A stretch of 58,968 nucleotides of DNA from an uncultured Bacteroidales bacterium (GCA_947304185.1 CAMZAM010000015.1:1-58968), one strand, 5' to 3'; shown: positions 42,361-51,497, counted from the first letter of the stretch. Notes: generated by a model not told the origin, from the sequence alone. Program-made: numbers and translations.

Positions 42361-44361
42361 ATGAACGCTACCGAACTCAAGACTATTGAGAAACTCAACC
42401 AGCCGACAATTTTGCCGGGTGCTGTAAAAATCAATGTGAAAATTGATGTGAATGAAGAAGAAGTGAAGCTCCCTGAAGCTCCAAAAGCCGAGAAAAAGGC
42501 CGAAAAAGTGGAGAAAAAAGCTGTGAAGAAAGCCGAAAAGAAAGTGGAGAAGAAAGAGGAAACCATCCCTCAAAATGAGGAGATTCCGCAGGAAGCCGAG
42601 CTCGAATTGGTTAACGACAACGAAAACGAAGAGGAAGAAGAGTCAGAATTCGATTTCTCGAACCTGAACAAGCTTCAACTCGTTGAACTCCTTGAGGAGA
42701 CTGTCCAGGAACAGGACATCGCCAAGATCAAGGACAAAGTCGTCGCAATCAAGTCTAACTTCTTGAGACTCAATAAGGAAGACCGTGACCGTGAGATGGA
42801 ACAGTTTATCCTCGACGGTGGCGACAAGGACAGTTATGAGCATAAGGACGACCCACTCGAGGTGCGTTTCAAAGCTGCCTTCGACATCTACAAGGTGAAT
42901 AAAGACAAATACAAAGAAGAACTCGAGCGCCAGAAGAACGACAACCTCAAGCAAAAGCTTGAAATCATTGACGAACTCAAAGCTTTGATATATTCTGAAG
43001 AGACGCTGAAGAAGACCTACGACGACTTCCGTGACCTCCAAGAGAGATGGAAAGCCATCGGTCAGGTGCCTGCTAACGAGGTGTCGAACATCTGGAACAC
43101 ATATCATTTCCTCATCGAGAAATTCTACGATAAGGTAAAGATTAACAGAGAGTTACGTGACCTCGACCTCAAGAAGAACCTCGAGGCTAAGATCGAGCTC
43201 TGCGAGAAGGCTGAGCTTCTGCTTCTCGAGAAATCACAGACCAAAGCGTTCAAACTCCTTCAGAAATATCACGACGAGTGGAAGGAAATCGGTCCGGTGC
43301 CACAGGAGAAGAAAGACGAGATCTGGGATCGCTTCAAGAGCGCTACCGACAAGGTGAACCAGATCCGCCGCGAGCATTACGCCAAACTCGAAGAAGAGCA
43401 GAAAGCCAACTACGAGGCTAAGGAAGCCATCTGCGTGAAGATGGAAGAGATTGTAAATGAACCTGTTAACAGCATCAACGGCTACCAGAAGAAGTCGAAC
43501 GAGGTCAACGAGCTGTTCAAGGTGTGGAAGAGCATAGGCCCCGTGCCAAAGAAACAGAGCGATGAGATCTGGAACCGCTTCAAAGGCTCGATGAACACCT
43601 TCTTCGACGCAAAGAAAGAGTTCTTCAACAAGCTCAAGATGCAGCAGATGGAGAACTACAACAAGAAGGTTCAAATCTGCGTGGAGGTTGAGAATCTCGC
43701 CGATTCGACAGAATGGAAGAAGACCACCGACCGCATCAAACAGCTCCAGGAAGAATGGAAGACCATCGGCCCGGTGCCGAAACGTCATTCAGAAAAGATC
43801 TGGAAACGTTTCCGCACAGCTTGCGACACGTTCTTCAACAACAAAGCGGCTCATTTCTCAGGAATAAAAGGCGAGGAAGACGCAAACCTCAAGGCTAAGC
43901 AGGAACTCATCGAGCGTATCAAGGCTTACGAACTCAAGGCCGACCGTAACGAGAATATGGAGGCTATCCGCGGATTCCAGAGAGAATGGATGGCTATTGG
44001 TCACGTCCCGATGAAATACAAAGACTCGCTCCAGAATGAATACCGCAGCCTCATCGACGGTCTGTTCGACAAGATGCGCGCTAACGATAACGAATTGACT
44101 ACCAACGAGTACCGCAGCATGATATCAGGTCTGAAAGAAGACCCGGATTCACGCGACAAGGTACGCAGAGAACGCATGAACCTGCAGGGTAAGATCCAGA
44201 AGCTGCGCGACGAGATCATCACTCTCGAAAACAACATAGGATTCTTCGCCAACAGCAGACAGTCGGAGCTTCTCAAGCTTGAATATGAGAAGAAGATCGC
44301 TAAGCTGAAGAACGATGTGAAGGTCCTCGAGGCTAAGGTTAAGATTTTAAACGAACAATAA
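42361..44361 (+). CDS. DUF349 domain-containing coiled-coil protein
   Basis: A 666-residue, highly charged protein. The first 90 residues are a low-complexity Lys/Glu/Ala tract (KAEKKAEKVEKKAVKKAEKK). Then come about five repeats of a roughly 75-residue helical unit with the pattern ExWKxIGPVPxxxxDEIWxRF (for example at about 225, 300, 375 and 470), which is DUF349. The C-terminus (KLEYEKKIAKLKNDVKVLEAK) is coiled coil. The cellular role of DUF349 proteins is not settled. aroC starts at the base after its stop. Confidence 0.9.
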   Translation: MNATELKTIEKLNQPTILPGAVKINVKIDVNEEEVKLPEAPKAEKKAEKVEKKAVKKAEKKVEKKEETIPQNEEIPQEAELELVNDNENEEEEESEFDFSNLNKLQLVELLEETVQEQDIAKIKDKVVAIKSNFLRLNKEDRDREMEQFILDGGDKDSYEHKDDPLEVRFKAAFDIYKVNKDKYKEELERQKNDNLKQKLEIIDELKALIYSEETLKKTYDDFRDLQERWKAIGQVPANEVSNIWNTYHFLIEKFYDKVKINRELRDLDLKKNLEAKIELCEKAELLLLEKSQTKAFKLLQKYHDEWKEIGPVPQEKKDEIWDRFKSATDKVNQIRREHYAKLEEEQKANYEAKEAICVKMEEIVNEPVNSINGYQKKSNEVNELFKVWKSIGPVPKKQSDEIWNRFKGSMNTFFDAKKEFFNKLKMQQMENYNKKVQICVEVENLADSTEWKKTTDRIKQLQEEWKTIGPVPKRHSEKIWKRFRTACDTFFNNKAAHFSGIKGEEDANLKAKQELIERIKAYELKADRNENMEAIRGFQREWMAIGHVPMKYKDSLQNEYRSLIDGLFDKMRANDNELTTNEYRSMISGLKEDPDSRDKVRRERMNLQGKIQKLRDEIITLENNIGFFANSRQSELLKLEYEKKIAKLKNDVKVLEAKVKILNEQ

Positions 44362-45381
44362 TTGAATTCCAATACTTTTGGAACGGCATTTTGCTTGACC
44401 ACATTTGGTGAGTCACACGGGGCAGCTATCGGCGGAGTCATCGACGGCTGTCCCGCTGGTATTTTGCTTGACAAAGCTCTGATAGAGAAAGAGTTGTCAC
44501 GCAGAAAATCAGGACAGAACAACACGATGTCGATGCGTAAGGAACCCGATGAGGTTGAATTCCTTTCGGGCCTATACGAAGGTAAGACTACCGGCACCCC
44601 GATAGCCTTTATCATCCGTAACAAAGACGCGAAAGCGTCTGATTATGAGAACATTAAGGATGTCTTCCGTCCTTCGCATGCCGATTTCACCTACCAGATG
44701 AAATATGGAATCCGTGACTATGCCGGCGGTGGCAGAGGCTCGGCCAGGACATTGCTGCCATGTGTTGTCGCCGGCGCTATCGCCAAGCAGATACTGTCAA
44801 CGCAAGGTATAGAAGTGCTTTCCGACGTCATCCGGATAGGCGAGGAGAGCAGTAAAAGCTTCTCACAGGAAGAGATTGAACGCATTTTAAGCCGTTTTAG
44901 AGAAGAAAAGGATACCGTGGGCGCCGTTGTCCAAGGAACCGTCAAAAACGTCCCTGTGGGCCTCGGAGAGCCCGCTTTTCAAAAGTTTCAAGCGGTATTG
45001 GCACATGCGATGATGACTATCAACGCGGCAAAGGGCTTTGAAATAGGCGAGGGACTGCACGCCGCCCGGATGCGGGGTAGCGACTGCAACGATGCCTTCA
45101 TCAATGACGGCGGGAAGATTCGCACGCTCACCAATCACTCGGGCGGCGTGCAGGGCGGCATCACCAACGGCGAGGATGTCGTGTTCAGAGTGGCATTCAA
45201 ACCGATTCCGTCGGTGATGCAGCTACAGCAAACCGTTGACAGTCAAGGCAAAGCGACGACGATCGAGATACAAGGACGACACGACGTTTGCGTGGTGCCA
45301 AGGGTGCTTCCGATGGTTGAGGCGATGGCCGCAATGGTCACCCTCGACTTCATTTTGTTAAAAAAATGCAATAAAATATAG
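44362..45381 (+). CDS. aroC: Chorismate synthase, TTG start
   Basis: Last enzyme of the shikimate pathway; it converts EPSP to chorismate with reduced FMN. The start is TTG at 44362, directly after the DUF349 stop. No ATG could serve, because the conserved opening NTFGTAFCLTTFGESHGAAIGG begins four codons later. Other motifs: SMRKEPDEVEFLSG, DFTYQMKYGIRDYAGGGRGSAR and NHSGGVQGGITNGEDVVFRVAFKP. The usual GRSSARET signature reads GRGSARTL here, an unusual divergence at a conserved site. The 339 residues are a little short of the common 350-360. Zero spacing suggests translation coupled to the preceding gene. Confidence 0.92.
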   Translation: MNSNTFGTAFCLTTFGESHGAAIGGVIDGCPAGILLDKALIEKELSRRKSGQNNTMSMRKEPDEVEFLSGLYEGKTTGTPIAFIIRNKDAKASDYENIKDVFRPSHADFTYQMKYGIRDYAGGGRGSARTLLPCVVAGAIAKQILSTQGIEVLSDVIRIGEESSKSFSQEEIERILSRFREEKDTVGAVVQGTVKNVPVGLGEPAFQKFQAVLAHAMMTINAAKGFEIGEGLHAARMRGSDCNDAFINDGGKIRTLTNHSGGVQGGITNGEDVVFRVAFKPIPSVMQLQQTVDSQGKATTIEIQGRHDVCVVPRVLPMVEAMAAMVTLDFILLKKCNKI

Positions 45382-45401
45382 CACAATATTAAAAAATTGT
45401 G

Positions 45402-45409
45402 TATTTTTG
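45402..45409 (+). promoter_or_regulatory. Candidate -7 element for the riboflavin operon
   Basis: TATTTTTG followed by CAG lies 11 bases before the first conserved base of the FMN riboswitch, as expected for the promoter of its leader RNA. Confidence 0.6.
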
Positions 45410-45419
45410 CAGCGTAAAA

Positions 45420-45533
45420 CTTCAGGGCAAGGTGAAATTCCTTTCCGGCGGTGACAGTCCGCGACTTCCCTTCGGGGAACTGATTCGGTGAAATTCCGAA
45501 ACCGACGGTGACAGTCCGGATGAGAGAAGTTTT
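45420..45533 (+). promoter_or_regulatory. FMN riboswitch (RFN element)
   Basis: The leader holds the conserved RFN blocks in order: AGGGCAAGGTGAAATTCC, CCGGCGGTGACAGTCCGCGA, a variable CTTCCCTTCGGGGAAC hairpin, GGTGAAATTCCGAAACCGA, CGGTGACAGTCCGGATG and GAGAAG. This is the FMN-binding aptamer that normally switches off riboflavin genes when FMN is plentiful. It is followed 28 bases later by a terminator hairpin that ends exactly at the ribD start. Confidence 0.97.
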
Positions 45534-45560
45534 GGTTTGTTAAAATTTTTCAAATATGAT

Positions 45561-45589
45561 GCCCTGATTTTTTATTTGGGGCTTTTTTT
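45561..45589 (+). terminator. Riboswitch-controlled terminator abutting the ribD start codon
   Basis: A GCCCTGA arm (45561-45567) pairs with TTTGGGGC (45575-45582, with G-U pairs), followed by seven U residues (45583-45589). The next base is the A of the ribD ATG. It is the likely expression platform of the FMN riboswitch; the hairpin could also hide the ribosome site. Confidence 0.8.
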
Positions 45590-46747
45590 ATGTCATATTG
45601 TGAAAAAGACATCGAGTTAATGCGGCGCGCCATCGAGCTCGCTAAGAAGGGCGGAGGATACGTCCATCCGAATCCTTTAGTGGGCTGCGTGGTGGTGAAC
45701 GACGGCGAGATTATCGCCGAAGGTTACCATGAGAAATATGGTGAATATCATGCCGAACGCAACGCTCTAACACGCTGTCAGTCAGAAACTAAAGGCGCTT
45801 CACTTTATGTAACACTTGAACCTTGCTGCCACTACGGCAAGACGCCTCCATGCACCGAGATAATAATCGAAAAAGGTATCAAAAAAGTATATGTCGGCAT
45901 CCTCGACCCGAACCCGCTGGTGGCCGGTAAAGGCGTGAAGCGGCTTCAAGACGCCGGAATAGATGTCGAAGTAGGCCTCTGCGCCGACGAGATCCGCGAG
46001 TTAAACAAGGTTTTTCTGAAATACATCACCACAAAACGGCCTTATGTCATCATGAAGACCGCCATGACCCTCGATGGGAAAATAGCAGCATTTACTGGCG
46101 ATTCGAAGTGGGTGACGAACGATGAGTCACGTAAGATGGTGCATCAACTGCGTAGCGAGATGGCTGGCGTCATCGTCGGAATAGGCACCGTCCTCGCCGA
46201 CGACCCGATGCTGACCTGCCGTTTGGAAGGAAATTATCACCAGCCAATACGCATTGTCGTTGATTCAAATTTAAGAATACCTGTTGATTCTCAATTGGTT
46301 AAGACAGCAAAGGAATACAGAACGATTGTTGCTACAACCGTCATTTCGACTGAAGCGGAGCGGAATGGAGAAATCTCATTTAATTGCAGGAGATTTCTCG
46401 ACTCCCTACGGTCGCTCGAAATGACGGGTTTGGATGTCATTCAATGTACAGAAAAAGACAATCATGTCGACATCAACGACCTCATGACCAAACTCGGGGC
46501 CATGGGAATCGATTCCTTGTTGTTAGAAGGCGGCGGAACTCTCAATGCCGCGTTTCTCGAGGCCGGCTGCGTCGATGAGGTATTGGCGTTCATCGCACCG
46601 AAAATAATTGGCGGAGCAGACGCCAAGACTCCTGTTTCCGGCAAGGGAATCGACAAAATGAGCGAGGCGATAAATCTGCAAGACATTGATATTCAAAATA
46701 TTAACGGCGATATTTTAATAAAAGGAAAGATATGTTCACAGGAATAA
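45590..46747 (+). CDS. ribD: Bifunctional diaminohydroxyphosphoribosylaminopyrimidine deaminase/reductase
   Basis: RibD carries out the second and third steps of riboflavin synthesis. The deaminase domain has VHPNPLVGCVVV, the zinc ligands YHAERNAL (about 51-58) and TLEPCCHYGKTPPCTE (about 76-91). The reductase domain begins near 150 (YVIMKTAMTLDGKIA, SKWVTNDESRKMVHQLR, GIGTVLADDP) and ends LLEGGGTLNAAFL, VLAFIAPKIIGG. At 385 residues it is longer than usual. The excess is a 29-residue segment (about 251-279, VISTEAERNGEISFN to SLEMTG) encoded by palindromic repeat copy D inserted in frame in the reductase. The last 16 bases overlap ribE. Confidence 0.95.
   Translation: MSYCEKDIELMRRAIELAKKGGGYVHPNPLVGCVVVNDGEIIAEGYHEKYGEYHAERNALTRCQSETKGASLYVTLEPCCHYGKTPPCTEIIIEKGIKKVYVGILDPNPLVAGKGVKRLQDAGIDVEVGLCADEIRELNKVFLKYITTKRPYVIMKTAMTLDGKIAAFTGDSKWVTNDESRKMVHQLRSEMAGVIVGIGTVLADDPMLTCRLEGNYHQPIRIVVDSNLRIPVDSQLVKTAKEYRTIVATTVISTEAERNGEISFNCRRFLDSLRSLEMTGLDVIQCTEKDNHVDINDLMTKLGAMGIDSLLLEGGGTLNAAFLEAGCVDEVLAFIAPKIIGGADAKTPVSGKGIDKMSEAINLQDIDIQNINGDILIKGKICSQE
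46339..46426. repeat. Palindromic GTCATTTCGA repeat, copy D, inside ribD
   Basis: An 88-bp imperfect inverted repeat with outer arms CGTCATTTCGAC and TCGAAATGACGG and inner arms GGAGAAATCTC and GGAGATTTCTC. It is translated in frame within the RibD reductase domain, starting with the same VIST residues found at the ends of TsaD and LigA. Confidence 0.9.
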
Positions 46748-47373
46748 TCGAAGAAATAGGTAAGGTGAAGGCTATCACCCGCAGCGCCAACAGCATCAGG
46801 CTGACCGTTGCGGTGCATAAGATCCTCGACGACATACATATCGGCGACAGCATCTGCACCAACGGCGTCTGCCTCACGGTGACGACATTCGACAACAGCT
46901 CATACACCGCCGACGTGATGCCTGAAACGATGAACCGTACCAACTTCAAAGACCTGAGAATCAATGATTTAGTGAACTGCGAGCGCGCCATGCCTGCCAA
47001 CGGTCGCTTCGGCGGTCATATAGTCTCGGGACATATCGACGGCACAGGCATCATCACCAAGATGACCCTCGACGACAAGGCGATACGCGTGAAGATAGAG
47101 ACACGGCCTGAGATCCTGCGTTACATCGTGGAGAAAGGCTCCATCACCATCGATGGTATCTCATTGACAGTCACCGATGTAAGCAGCTTCGACTTCGGTG
47201 TTTCCATCATCCAGCACACCCAGGATGAGACGACTCTCACGAAGAAAAAGATAGGCGACACCGTGAATCTCGAGAATGACATCGTCGGGAAATATATCGA
47301 GAAATTTGTTGGCAACATCACTGCCCAACATGATGAGAAACTACTTAACTTATTGAAAGACAATAATTTTTAA
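46732..47373 (+). CDS. ribE: Riboflavin synthase alpha chain
   Basis: Dismutates two 6,7-dimethyl-8-ribityllumazine molecules to riboflavin. The 213-residue protein has the conserved start [12 protein letters not shown] and two lumazine-binding repeats, one around [16 protein letters not shown] (about 43-58) and one around [16 protein letters not shown] (about 137-152). Length is typical. It overlaps ribD by 16 bases and ends 2 bases before ribBA, so translation is likely coupled through the operon. Confidence 0.96.
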   Translation: MFTGIIEEIGKVKAITRSANSIRLTVAVHKILDDIHIGDSICTNGVCLTVTTFDNSSYTADVMPETMNRTNFKDLRINDLVNCERAMPANGRFGGHIVSGHIDGTGIITKMTLDDKAIRVKIETRPEILRYIVEKGSITIDGISLTVTDVSSFDFGVSIIQHTQDETTLTKKKIGDTVNLENDIVGKYIEKFVGNITAQHDEKLLNLLKDNNF

Positions 47374-47375
47374 TA

Positions 47376-48596
47376 ATGAATAAAGATTTTAACACTATTG
47401 AGGAAGCTTTAGGCGACCTTCGCGCCGGTAAGATGATCATCGTGGTCGATGACCCTGACCGTGAAAACGAGGGCGATTTGATTTGTGCGGCTGAGTTTGC
47501 TACCGTCGAGAACGTGAATTTTATGGCGTCATACGGCAAGGGCCTGATATGCATGCCGATGAGCTCGGAGATATGCAAACGCTTGAAACTCAATCAGATG
47601 GTGACTGAAAACACTGATAACCACTGTACAGCTTTTACCGTTTCCATCGACTATCGCGACACCACTACAGGCATCTCGGCTGTCGAACGTTCCATCACTG
47701 CCATGAAGGTGGTGGAAGACGGCGTCAGAGCCGAGGATTTCCGTCGTCCGGGACATATGTTTCCGCTCGAGGCTCGTCAGGGTGGAGTGCTGAAACGTGG
47801 CGGCCACACTGAGGCTACCGTCGATTTGATGCGTCTCGCCGGACTGAAGGAATGCGGTCTGTGCTGCGAGATCATGCGCGAAGACGGCACCATGATGCGC
47901 ACAACGGAACTGGTGCAGTTTGCTAAGGCTAACAACCTGAAAATCACTTCGATAGCCGAACTGATAAAATATCGTCGTAAGACCGAGGTCTTGGTGGAAC
48001 GTGTGACAGAGGCCGAACTGCCAACAAAATATGGCACTTTCAGAGCTATAGGTTATGTCGATAAGATCACCGGCGAGCATCATGTGGCACTGGTGAAAGG
48101 CGACCTTACCACCCCTGAACCTGTCTTATGCCGTGTGCACTCGGAATGCCTAACCGGCGATGCTTTCGGCTCTATGCGTTGCGACTGCGGCGAGCAGCTG
48201 CAGGAGGCCATGCGCCGTATCGAGGCGAAGGGCAGGGGCGTGTTGCTTTATCTCCGCCAGGAAGGCCGTGGCATCGGCTTGATAAATAAGCTCAAAGCCT
48301 ACACCTTGCAGGACAAAGGCATGGACACCGTCGAGGCTAACCTCGCACTCGGTTTCGCTGCCGATTTACGAGACTACGGCACCGGTGCTGAGATCCTCGC
48401 TGACCTCGGTGCAAGGAAAATCGTCGTGATGACCAATAACCCGATGAAAATCAGCGGATTGGAAGGCTACGGCATCGAGATCGTAGGCCGTGAGCCTATC
48501 GAGATGACCTGCAACGAAAAAGATGCATTCTATCTGTATACGAAATATAAAAAAATGGGGCACATGCTTCATGTTAAAGAAATCAACAACAATTAA
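47376..48596 (+). CDS. ribBA: Bifunctional DHBP synthase / GTP cyclohydrolase II
   Basis: Makes both precursors of the lumazine ring. Residues 1 to about 205 are Rib[17 protein letters not shown] (acidic loop), GLICMPMS and [24 protein letters not shown]. The rest is Rib[29 protein letters not shown], with the three zinc cysteines, and [24 protein letters not shown]. Both halves look complete at 406 residues. It lies between ribE and ribH and is under the upstream FMN riboswitch. Confidence 0.97.
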   Translation: MNKDFNTIEEALGDLRAGKMIIVVDDPDRENEGDLICAAEFATVENVNFMASYGKGLICMPMSSEICKRLKLNQMVTENTDNHCTAFTVSIDYRDTTTGISAVERSITAMKVVEDGVRAEDFRRPGHMFPLEARQGGVLKRGGHTEATVDLMRLAGLKECGLCCEIMREDGTMMRTTELVQFAKANNLKITSIAELIKYRRKTEVLVERVTEAELPTKYGTFRAIGYVDKITGEHHVALVKGDLTTPEPVLCRVHSECLTGDAFGSMRCDCGEQLQEAMRRIEAKGRGVLLYLRQEGRGIGLINKLKAYTLQDKGMDTVEANLALGFAADLRDYGTGAEILADLGARKIVVMTNNPMKISGLEGYGIEIVGREPIEMTCNEKDAFYLYTKYKKMGHMLHVKEINNN

Positions 48597-48608
48597 AACT
48601 ATACAAAA

Positions 48609-49070
48609 ATGAAAACATTAGAAGGAAAACTCTTGGCACAGGGCCAGAAGATTGCTATCGTAGCCGGCCGTTTCAACGAAATCATCACCAACAAGCTGTT
48701 AGGTGGCGCCATCGACGCTTTCAAACGTCACGGCGGTGAAGAGAAAAACATCGACGTCGCTTGGGTTCCGGGCGCTTTCGAGATCCCGCTCGTAGCAAAG
48801 AAGATGGCTGCAAGTAAGAAATACGACGCAGTGGTATGCCTCGGTGCCGTCATCCGTGGTGCAACACCTCATTTCGACATGGTCGCTAACGAGGCAACAA
48901 AAGGTATCGCTCAAGTCGGCCTGCAGACCGAAGTGCCAGTGATATTTGGCGTTCTCACCACCGACAGCATCGAACAGGCAGTTGAAAGAGCCGGTTCAAA
49001 AGCTGGAAACAAAGGATACGATGCAGTGACAACTGCCATCGAGATGGTTAACCTTCTCAAACAGATTTAA
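48609..49070 (+). CDS. ribH: 6,7-dimethyl-8-ribityllumazine synthase
   Basis: Joins the RibA-derived pyrimidine with the RibB-derived butanone phosphate. The 153 residues carry [34 protein letters not shown] and [23 protein letters not shown], including the catalytic histidine after the GATPHF turn. Family length is 150-160. It is the last gene of the riboflavin operon, 12 bases after ribBA, and is followed by a perfect G-U-allowed palindrome at the convergent junction. Confidence 0.96.
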   Translation: MKTLEGKLLAQGQKIAIVAGRFNEIITNKLLGGAIDAFKRHGGEEKNIDVAWVPGAFEIPLVAKKMAASKKYDAVVCLGAVIRGATPHFDMVANEATKGIAQVGLQTEVPVIFGVLTTDSIEQAVERAGSKAGNKGYDAVTTAIEMVNLLKQI

Positions 49071-49080
49071 CCATCGACAA

Positions 49081-49110
49081 TGTAGGGACGTGGCGCGCCG
49101 CGTCCTTACA
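49081..49110. repeat. 30-bp palindrome at the ribH/CYTH convergent junction
   Basis: The arms TGTAGGGACGTGG and CCGCGTCCTTACA pair completely if two G-U pairs are allowed, around a CGCG centre. There is no U-tract, so it is a weak terminator at best. It contains the TAA stop of the CYTH gene. It resembles short dispersed palindromes common in bacterial intergenic regions. Confidence 0.8.
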
Positions 49111-49582
49111 TCCAGGTTTTATAAGGATTCTTTGAAATATAAGAATTGTAATACCGTTTGTCGCCCGTGACCTCTTTCCCCAACCATGCCGGTCGGTCGA
49201 ACGGCTCGTTCTCGTCCGACAGCTCAATCTCAGCCATCACCAGGCCTTCGTTATCTCCATGAAACACATCGACTTCCCAGACATGCTTTCCGTCGGTGTT
49301 CTTAATAAGATAACGTGTCTTGTCAATGATTCCTGGCTCTGCCATCGCCAAAAGGGCTTGGGCTTCCTGTAAAGAAATCTCTTTTTCCCATTCGAAACGC
49401 GACACTCCCGAGGCATCGGCTTCGCCTTTGATGGTGAGATATCCTTTGTCACCCTTAACTCTCACTCGCACAACACGTTGCGGCATGCTGCTGAGGTATC
49501 CTTGGGTGATTCGGATGGCATCGTAGGCTTCTTGCTTGAAGTCACCGCCGACTAAAAACTTCCGTTCAATCTCTTGAGCCAT
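49106..49582 (-). CDS. CYTH domain protein (triphosphate tunnel metalloenzyme)
   Basis: A 158-residue CYTH-fold protein. The signature MAQEIERKFLVGG opens the domain (ExExK-like metal and phosphate site, here EIERK), followed by ITQGYLSS, VRVRVKGDKGYLTIKGE, FEWEKEI and KTRYLI, with the acidic MAEIELSDENE. Family members act on triphosphates or inorganic tripolyphosphate. It starts 3 bases after the pncB stop, so it is the second gene of that transcript. Its stop lies in a palindrome. Confidence 0.9.
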   Translation of the reverse strand: MAQEIERKFLVGGDFKQEAYDAIRITQGYLSSMPQRVVRVRVKGDKGYLTIKGEADASGVSRFEWEKEISLQEAQALLAMAEPGIIDKTRYLIKNTDGKHVWEVDVFHGDNEGLVMAEIELSDENEPFDRPAWLGKEVTGDKRYYNSYISKNPYKTWM

Positions 49583-49585
49583 AAC

Positions 49586-51061
49586 TCATTCATTTTCAAA
49601 CTCTTCTATCTCCTTGACGATATTCTCTATCAGCCTTTCCTTCAGGTCGTAGAGGTCGTCGGAGATGTCGCATTTGTAGTAATGCGGGTTGATGAGACGT
49701 TTCTCAGTCTCGTCGAGATGCTCAAGATTATCAAGGTAATACGCACGTTTCTCCTGAATCGGGACGTCTTCGAGAATCACTTTGCCGTCTTTCATCACCT
49801 GCGGCTGCAGGATACGGTATTCGTATTTTCCGGCAGGGAAGGTGGTCGACTTCAGATGGTCGGTCTCATCACGTAAGGTGATATCTTCATGATTCTCAAT
49901 GGCTTGCGATAGCTTGTCGCCTCTCAGACAAGTCACATCCATCTTGAATTTGTTGTTTCTTATGATACGATAAGTGATCTGGAAACCAGGATTTATCAGC
50001 TTGCTGCTTTCTTCCGAGCGTTTCAACACCGGCATGTCGTCGACCTGCACGAGCTTGTAGACGTTGCCGAAGCAAGGGTTATGCTTGCTTGTCGCGATGG
50101 CGTCGCCCACGCCGTAGCTGTCGACCATGCAGCCTTGACGCTCCAGCTCGGTGATGAGGTATTCGTCTAACGCATTGGTAGCGAATATCTTACAGTTCTT
50201 CAAACCTGCAGCATCCAGCATCTCACGGGCGTGGATCGAGAGATATGTCAAGTCGCCGCTGTCGAGGCGGATGCCGTAGCCGTAAGGGTAGGAGTCGTCG
50301 ATGCCGTTGGCTTTGAACGCCTTGATGGCGTTTTTCAGGCCGCAGCGCAGGGTGTCGTATGTGTCAACGAGAAGTATCAGTATCTCGTTCTTATGTGTCT
50401 TGATATATTTGTCGAACGCTTCGTATTCGCCTTTCACCGTCGCGCCGAACGAGGTGACGTAGCTGTGTGCCATCGTTCCTGACGACGGGAATCCGAACTC
50501 CACACCGGTGACGATGTTGGATGTGTTCTGACATCCACCTATCACTGCAGCTTTTCCGCCGTAGATGGCAGCCCACGGGCCATGGGCGCGACGGCTTCCG
50601 AACTCGCTGATGGGCTTGGTGGTGCTGCGTGTCACACGCGACGCCTTGGTGGCCACCGCCATCTGATGGTTCATGATGCAAAGCATAGGGGTCTCGAGCA
50701 CCTGCGCCTCGATGATTGGGCCTTCGATGGTGATGATAGGCTCTTTCGGGAACGCTATCTCGCCTTCGCGCATGGCGTAGATGTTGCCGGTGAATCTCAT
50801 CTTGGCGAAATATTTACGCACCTCGGCGTATTCCTCACCTGGCAGAAACTGCTCGAAGAAATGCTCGTCGGCTTTTCCGAGGCCTTCCACCATCTTCAAA
50901 ACCTCACGTACGCCGCTGACGACCGCCCAGTTGTTGGTGTCTGGAGCCTTGCGGTAAAAAAGATTAAAAATAGCTCGTTTGTCCTTCATCCCATTGTCAT
51001 AGAATGACTTACCCATTGTGTATTGGTACTTGTCGGAGCAATAAGAAGTGTTCAGTTCCAT
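49586..51061 (-). CDS. pncB: Nicotinate phosphoribosyltransferase
   Basis: Salvages nicotinate to nicotinate mononucleotide for NAD synthesis. The 491 residues start at 51061 (MELNTSYCSDKYQYTMGKSFYDNGM), which matches the family opening DxYQxTM. Other signatures are AVVSGVREVL, EGEIAFPKEPIITIEGPIIEAQVLE, EFGSRRAHGPWAAIYGGKAAVIGG (substrate arginine and histidine region), LVDTYDTLRCGLKNA and YGIRLDSGDLTYLS. It is transcribed with the CYTH gene from a near-consensus -7 element at 51081. Confidence 0.95.
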   Translation of the reverse strand: MELNTSYCSDKYQYTMGKSFYDNGMKDKRAIFNLFYRKAPDTNNWAVVSGVREVLKMVEGLGKADEHFFEQFLPGEEYAEVRKYFAKMRFTGNIYAMREGEIAFPKEPIITIEGPIIEAQVLETPMLCIMNHQMAVATKASRVTRSTTKPISEFGSRRAHGPWAAIYGGKAAVIGGCQNTSNIVTGVEFGFPSSGTMAHSYVTSFGATVKGEYEAFDKYIKTHKNEILILLVDTYDTLRCGLKNAIKAFKANGIDDSYPYGYGIRLDSGDLTYLSIHAREMLDAAGLKNCKIFATNALDEYLITELERQGCMVDSYGVGDAIATSKHNPCFGNVYKLVQVDDMPVLKRSEESSKLINPGFQITYRIIRNNKFKMDVTCLRGDKLSQAIENHEDITLRDETDHLKSTTFPAGKYEYRILQPQVMKDGKVILEDVPIQEKRAYYLDNLEHLDETEKRLINPHYYKCDISDDLYDLKERLIENIVKEIEEFENE

Positions 51062-51080
51062 GATAATCGTCAAATTTTTG

Positions 51081-51088
51081 CAAAGTTA
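51081..51088 (-). promoter_or_regulatory. Candidate -7 element for pncB-CYTH
   Basis: Minus strand TAACTTTG followed by C, matching TAnnTTTG, 19 bases before the pncB ATG at 51061. The leader is very short. Confidence 0.5.
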
Positions 51089-51179
51089 TAACTTTTTCTC
51101 GCAGATTTTACAGCTTATCACAGATTTTTCTGTTCTATCGCGATATTTCAGTTCGTCGATGCTAATTAGCCATCCGTTT

Positions 51180-51449
51180 TTAAGCTGCTGCCAGCACTGC
51201 TAAAAACAGCCATGCCAGCAATGCTATCGTGACGATTGCCAGTAAGCTTCCGAGGCATCCCCAGTTACGTTCGCCATCAGGCAGCTTATCCGATAACAGA
51301 CAGATTATCAAGCCGATAAGAGGTGTGAACAGCACCGAAAGGAAGAATGTCCAGCCGAAGCCGATGCGGCGACGGGCACCGATAAAGCCTACTAGCACCG
51401 CCAGCAGTGATCCTGAGATCAATCCGAAAATCAATAATGTTAAAGTCAT
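51180..51449 (-). CDS. Small membrane protein, unknown function
   Basis: An 89-residue protein with three hydrophobic helices: TLTLLIFGLISGSLLAVLVG (about 2-21), FGWTFFLSVLFTPLIGLIIC (about 31-50) and GSLLAIVTIALLAWLFLAVL (about 67-86). The motif IGARRRIGFGWTFFLS between helices one and two resembles that in many small Bacteroidetes membrane proteins of unknown role. It has its own promoter 18 bases upstream and is not obviously part of an operon. Confidence 0.75.
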   Translation of the reverse strand: MTLTLLIFGLISGSLLAVLVGFIGARRRIGFGWTFFLSVLFTPLIGLIICLLSDKLPDGERNWGCLGSLLAIVTIALLAWLFLAVLAAA

Positions 51450-51466
51450 AATGTCATAATTTGTGG

Positions 51467-51474
51467 CAAAGATA
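51467..51474 (-). promoter_or_regulatory. Candidate -7 element for the small membrane protein gene
   Basis: Minus strand TATCTTTG followed by CC, 18 bases before the ATG at 51449. A plus-strand promoter for the structured RNA begins 24 bases further right. Confidence 0.5.
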
Positions 51475-51497
51475 GAAATTATTTTTCAAAAAAAGTC

